A DNA stretch of 64,000 nt from SIG440 sp045648205 (GTDB lineage: Bacteria; Bacillota; Clostridia; Monoglobales; Monoglobaceae): assembly GCA_045648205.1 (NCBI GenBank), contig JAZRNM010000030.1, positions 1-64,000 on the forward strand. Direction: 5' to 3'. Shown in pieces: positions 63,467 through 64,000 of this stretch. Position 1 is the stretch's first letter; every line of letters begins with the position of its first letter. Made by a program: the position numbers and the translations under genes. Under the pieces are notes generated by a model. It was not told the DNA's origin and made no database searches. It saw only the letters and a program-made list of their open reading frames with translations.

Positions 63467-64000
63467 TTAGTTTCCAAGTTCTGATTTAATCGCAAGAGGC
63501 ACTGCATCTGCCACATCTCCTGCAACAAGTCCATGCGCTCCCCATTTCTCTGCCGCAATATCCCCCGCCTTGCCATGAATATATGCGCCCAAAATCGCTG
63601 CGTCAAAGGGGCTGAGGCCTTGTGCCATAAACGACGCAACAACCCCCGAAAGCACATCGCCTGTGCCTCCAGTTGCCATTCCGCAGTTTCCCGTTTGATT
63701 TATTTTTAAGTTTCCAAACCCATCTGCCACAACGGTGTCTTTGCCCTTGAGAACAATACAAATGCCATATTCCTTCGCAAACCTTGATGCCACAAGCTCA
63801 CGATTTTTCTGAACTTCTCCAACTGACATTTTCACAAGTCTTGCCATCTCACCCGGATGTGGAGTTATAACAATTCTGCACTTTTTCTGTTTCAGTATAT
63901 CACAATCCTTGCTCAAAGCATTGAGCCCATCTGCATCAATCACAAGACTTCCGCTGTATTCTGAGATCAAACCCTTCAGAATTCCGTGCAAATCCTTGCC
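63467..64000 (-). CDS. nnrD: ADP-dependent NAD(P)H-hydrate dehydratase, C-terminal part (cut by window edge)
   Basis: The frame enters from the right edge (GKDLHGILKGL...) and ends at 63467, giving about 177 residues of the ribokinase-like CARKD domain. Motifs: LVIDADGLNALS, VITPHPGEMARLVKMS and the phosphate-binding end GNCGMATGGTGDVLSGVVASFMAQGLSPFDAA. It repairs hydrated NAD(P)H. It may be fused to the NnrE epimerase domain beyond the window. The nnrD-lipoprotein-alr-mazF order is conserved in Firmicutes. Confidence 0.93.
   Translation of the reverse strand, partial: GKDLHGILKGLISEYSGSLVIDADGLNALSKDCDILKQKKCRIVITPHPGEMARLVKMSVGEVQKNRELVASRFAKEYGICIVLKGKDTVVADGFGNLKINQTGNCGMATGGTGDVLSGVVASFMAQGLSPFDAAILGAYIHGKAGDIAAEKWGAHGLVAGDVADAVPLAIKSELGN

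Overview
The window looks like a chromosomal segment of a spore-forming, anaerobic member of the Clostridia (Firmicutes). The evidence is a spoIIE gene with a Spo0A-type box, a class III (oxygen-sensitive) ribonucleotide reductase, rubrerythrin, an S-layer-homology protein, a WalR-type regulator, the MEP isoprenoid pathway (dxs, ispE) and many TTG/GTG starts with strong AGGAGG-type ribosome binding sites. No species is named because nothing in the sequence fixes it.

Left part (0-9.2 kb). A consensus promoter (TTGACA-17-TATAAT) drives a long, structured, non-coding stretch of about 610 nt, followed by a 195-aa four-helix membrane protein and then dxs, tlyA, NAD kinase, recN, an RseC-like protein and an ABC-F ATPase on the same strand. 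RNA length, membrane-protein partner and the dxs/tlyA/ppnK/recN company together match the OLE RNA (Ornate, Large, Extremophilic) and its partner OapA. This is the most striking element in the window.

9.2-35 kb. An M20 dipeptidase and an LTA-synthase-type sulfatase are followed by an accessory island (12.5-14.6 kb) of four unrelated small, mostly membrane-associated genes. Each is preceded by a copy of a shared leader repeat carrying TGTCGAA. Next come a trmN6-rsmI-response regulator-histidine kinase-htrA cluster (envelope stress), a 3D/G5-domain cell-wall protein, an M23 hydrolase-WalR-rlmH operon without a WalK kinase, an Lrp regulator with an aminotransferase and tatD, rubrerythrin, spoIIE, enolase, a ferritin-like protein and recD2.

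35.2-50.5 kb. A compact siphovirus-like structural cluster runs entirely on the minus strand: two XRE regulators in divergent orientation at its head, a sigma-like activator, PBSX-type terminase, portal, GP20 scaffold, capsid, connectors, tail tube, Gp15, short tape measure, Dit, Gp37-like protein, baseplate/fibre proteins, holin and amidase. No integrase, excisionase, replication or recombination gene is present, and single-copy housekeeping genes (recD2, upp) flank it directly. It could be a defective prophage, a PBSX-like element or a gene-transfer-agent-like element.

50.5-64 kb. Housekeeping genes: upp, two tandem cyclophilins (one fused to SLH domains), ftsH, a MATE transporter, ispE, the nrdD-nrdG pair behind a consensus promoter and an NrdR-like palindrome, a conserved secreted protein, and the nnrD-lipoprotein-alr-antitoxin-mazF cluster, which corresponds to the conserved alr/ndoAI/ndoA neighbourhood of Firmicutes.
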